Source: Streptomyces sp. MMBL 11-1
GTDB lineage: Bacteria > Actinomycetota > Actinomycetes > Streptomycetales > Streptomycetaceae
Reading direction: 5' to 3'
Assembly (NCBI RefSeq): GCF_028622875.1
Contig: NZ_CP117709.1
Coordinates: forward strand, 5,645,001-5,709,000
Length of the DNA stretch: 64,000 bases
Shown: positions 63,027 to 64,000 of the stretch, piece after piece
Layout of the letters: each line of letters opens with the position of its first letter
Position numbering within the stretch: position 1 is the first letter of the stretch
Translations under genes and position numbers: made by a program
The notes under the pieces: generated by a model
What the model saw: the letters and a program-made list of their open reading frames with translations, nothing else
Database searches by the model: none
Told to the model about the DNA's origin: nothing

Positions 63027-64000
63027 ATGTTCGAGGCGGTCGAGGAACTGATCGGTGAACACACCGGTCTTGAGAAGAAGCTCGCCGACCCGTCGGTCCA
63101 CGCCGACCAGGCCAACGCGCGCAAGCTGAACAAGCGCTACGCGGAGCTGACCCCGATCGTCTCCACGTACCGGACCTGGAAGCAGACCGGCGAGGACATC
63201 GAGACCGCCCGCGAGTACGCCGCGGACGACCCCGACTTCGCCGCCGAGGTCAAGGACCTGGAGAAGCAGCGCGAAGAGCTCACCGAGAAGCTCCGCCTCC
63301 TCCTCGTCCCCCGCGACCCCAGCGACGACAAGGACGTGCTCCTGGAGATCAAGGCGGGCGCCGGAGGCGACGAGTCCGCCCTGTTCGCGGGCGACCTGCT
63401 GCGCATGTACCTGCGCTACGCCGAGCGCGTCGGCTGGAAGACCGAGATCATCGACTCCACCGAGTCCGAGCTCGGCGGCTACAAGGACGTCCAGGTCGCC
63501 GTGAAGACCAAGGGCGGCAACGGCGCCACCGAGCCCGGCCAGGGCGTCTGGGCCCGGATGAAGTACGAGGGCGGCGTGCACCGTGTGCAGCGCGTGCCCT
63601 CCACCGAGTCCCAGGGCCGCATCCACACCTCCGCCGCGGGCGTGCTCGTCACCCCCGAGGCCGAGGAGGTCGACGTCGAGATCCACGCCAACGACCTGCG
63701 CATCGACGTCTACCGCTCCTCGGGCCCCGGCGGCCAGTCCGTCAACACGACCGACTCCGCCGTCCGCATCACGCACCTGCCCACCGGCGTCGTCGCCTCC
63801 TGCCAGAACGAGAAGAGCCAGCTCCAGAACAAGGAGCAGGCCATGCGCATCCTGCGCTCCCGGCTGCTGGCCGCCGCCCAGGAGGCCGCCGAGCAGGAGG
63901 CCTCCGACGTACGCCGCAGCCAGGTCCGCACCGTCGACCGCTCCGAGAAGATCCGGACGTACAACTTCCCCGAAAACCGCATCTCGGACCACCGCGTCGG
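63027..64000 (+). CDS. prfA: Peptide chain release factor 1, 3' end cut by the window
   Basis: The first 324 residues of release factor RF1 are present, of about 358. It recognises UAA and UAG stop codons through the PxT motif (here PST in [10 protein letters not shown]) and releases the peptide with GGQ (Gly235-Gly236-Gln237 in SGPGGQSVN). The ATG at 63027 follows AGGAG at 9 bases. It follows the rpmE terminator. The C-terminal end lies beyond base 64000. Confidence 0.97.
   Translation, partial: MFEAVEELIGEHTGLEKKLADPSVHADQANARKLNKRYAELTPIVSTYRTWKQTGEDIETAREYAADDPDFAAEVKDLEKQREELTEKLRLLLVPRDPSDDKDVLLEIKAGAGGDESALFAGDLLRMYLRYAERVGWKTEIIDSTESELGGYKDVQVAVKTKGGNGATEPGQGVWARMKYEGGVHRVQRVPSTESQGRIHTSAAGVLVTPEAEEVDVEIHANDLRIDVYRSSGPGGQSVNTTDSAVRITHLPTGVVASCQNEKSQLQNKEQAMRILRSRLLAAAQEAAEQEASDVRRSQVRTVDRSEKIRTYNFPENRISDHRV

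Overview
The window reads as chromosomal DNA of a Streptomyces or a close relative. GC is very high, GTG and TTG starts are common, and the gene families are typical of the genus: a conservon, an AfsR-like SARP regulator, NlpC/P60 and SEDS/PBP wall genes, a fused 2-oxoglutarate dehydrogenase and an actinobacterial Rho. From memory, the order kgd - two-component pair - lon - PBP/SEDS - ligD/Ku at one end and lysA - hom - thrC - thrB - rho - rpmE - prfA at the other matches the Streptomyces coelicolor core chromosome. I see no integrase, transposase, phage gene or CRISPR array.

Layout. 1-6223: the 5' part of kgd (running off the left edge), an OmpR-type two-component pair with ATGA overlap, and a spermidine-synthase-like protein. 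6224-11182: lon behind a HAIR-like HspR site, a secreted polysaccharide deacetylase, a MarR regulator and a PP2C-like protein. 11552-17627: a complete conservon cvnABCD with overlapping genes, followed by a styrene-monooxygenase-like flavoprotein. 17699-22033: a secreted NlpC/P60 hydrolase and a membrane pseudokinase/beta-propeller protein. 22137-25545: two divergent diiron proteins with a TetR regulator and a probable shared operator region. 25660-36142: a proline-rich membrane protein, an amidase, a class B PBP with its SEDS partner, a secreted SH3 protein, a lipoprotein/orphan sensor kinase pair and a HEAT-repeat/zinc-ribbon pair. 36364-38340: divergent ligD polymerase and ku of bacterial NHEJ.

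38397-51234 is the most accessory part. It holds an active Ser/Thr kinase, a tetratricopeptide-like membrane protein, a large SARP-NB-ARC-TPR regulator, a divergent glycosyl/glycerophosphotransferase-like gene with a small partner, an NLR-like NB-ARC/TPR protein whose N-terminus looks like an amyloid signalling motif, and two small secreted proteins. After tRNA-Arg(CCG) and a single-domain response regulator, 52154-64000 is core metabolism and information processing: nrtL, lysA, hom, thrC, thrB (aspartate-family amino acids), rho, an LCP wall ligase, rpmE and the start of prfA. rho and rpmE each have a SigR-type (GGGAAT-N18/19-GTT) promoter candidate.

The best leads are: the NLR-like protein (47372-49765) with its RHIM-like N-terminal motif and a 44-bp nested dyad in its divergent promoter; its 325-bp tail-to-tail antisense overlap with the neighbouring gene, where both frames share the wobble column; the divergent diiron-protein locus with paired GACTGNNTGTC sites; and the pseudokinase-propeller fusion.
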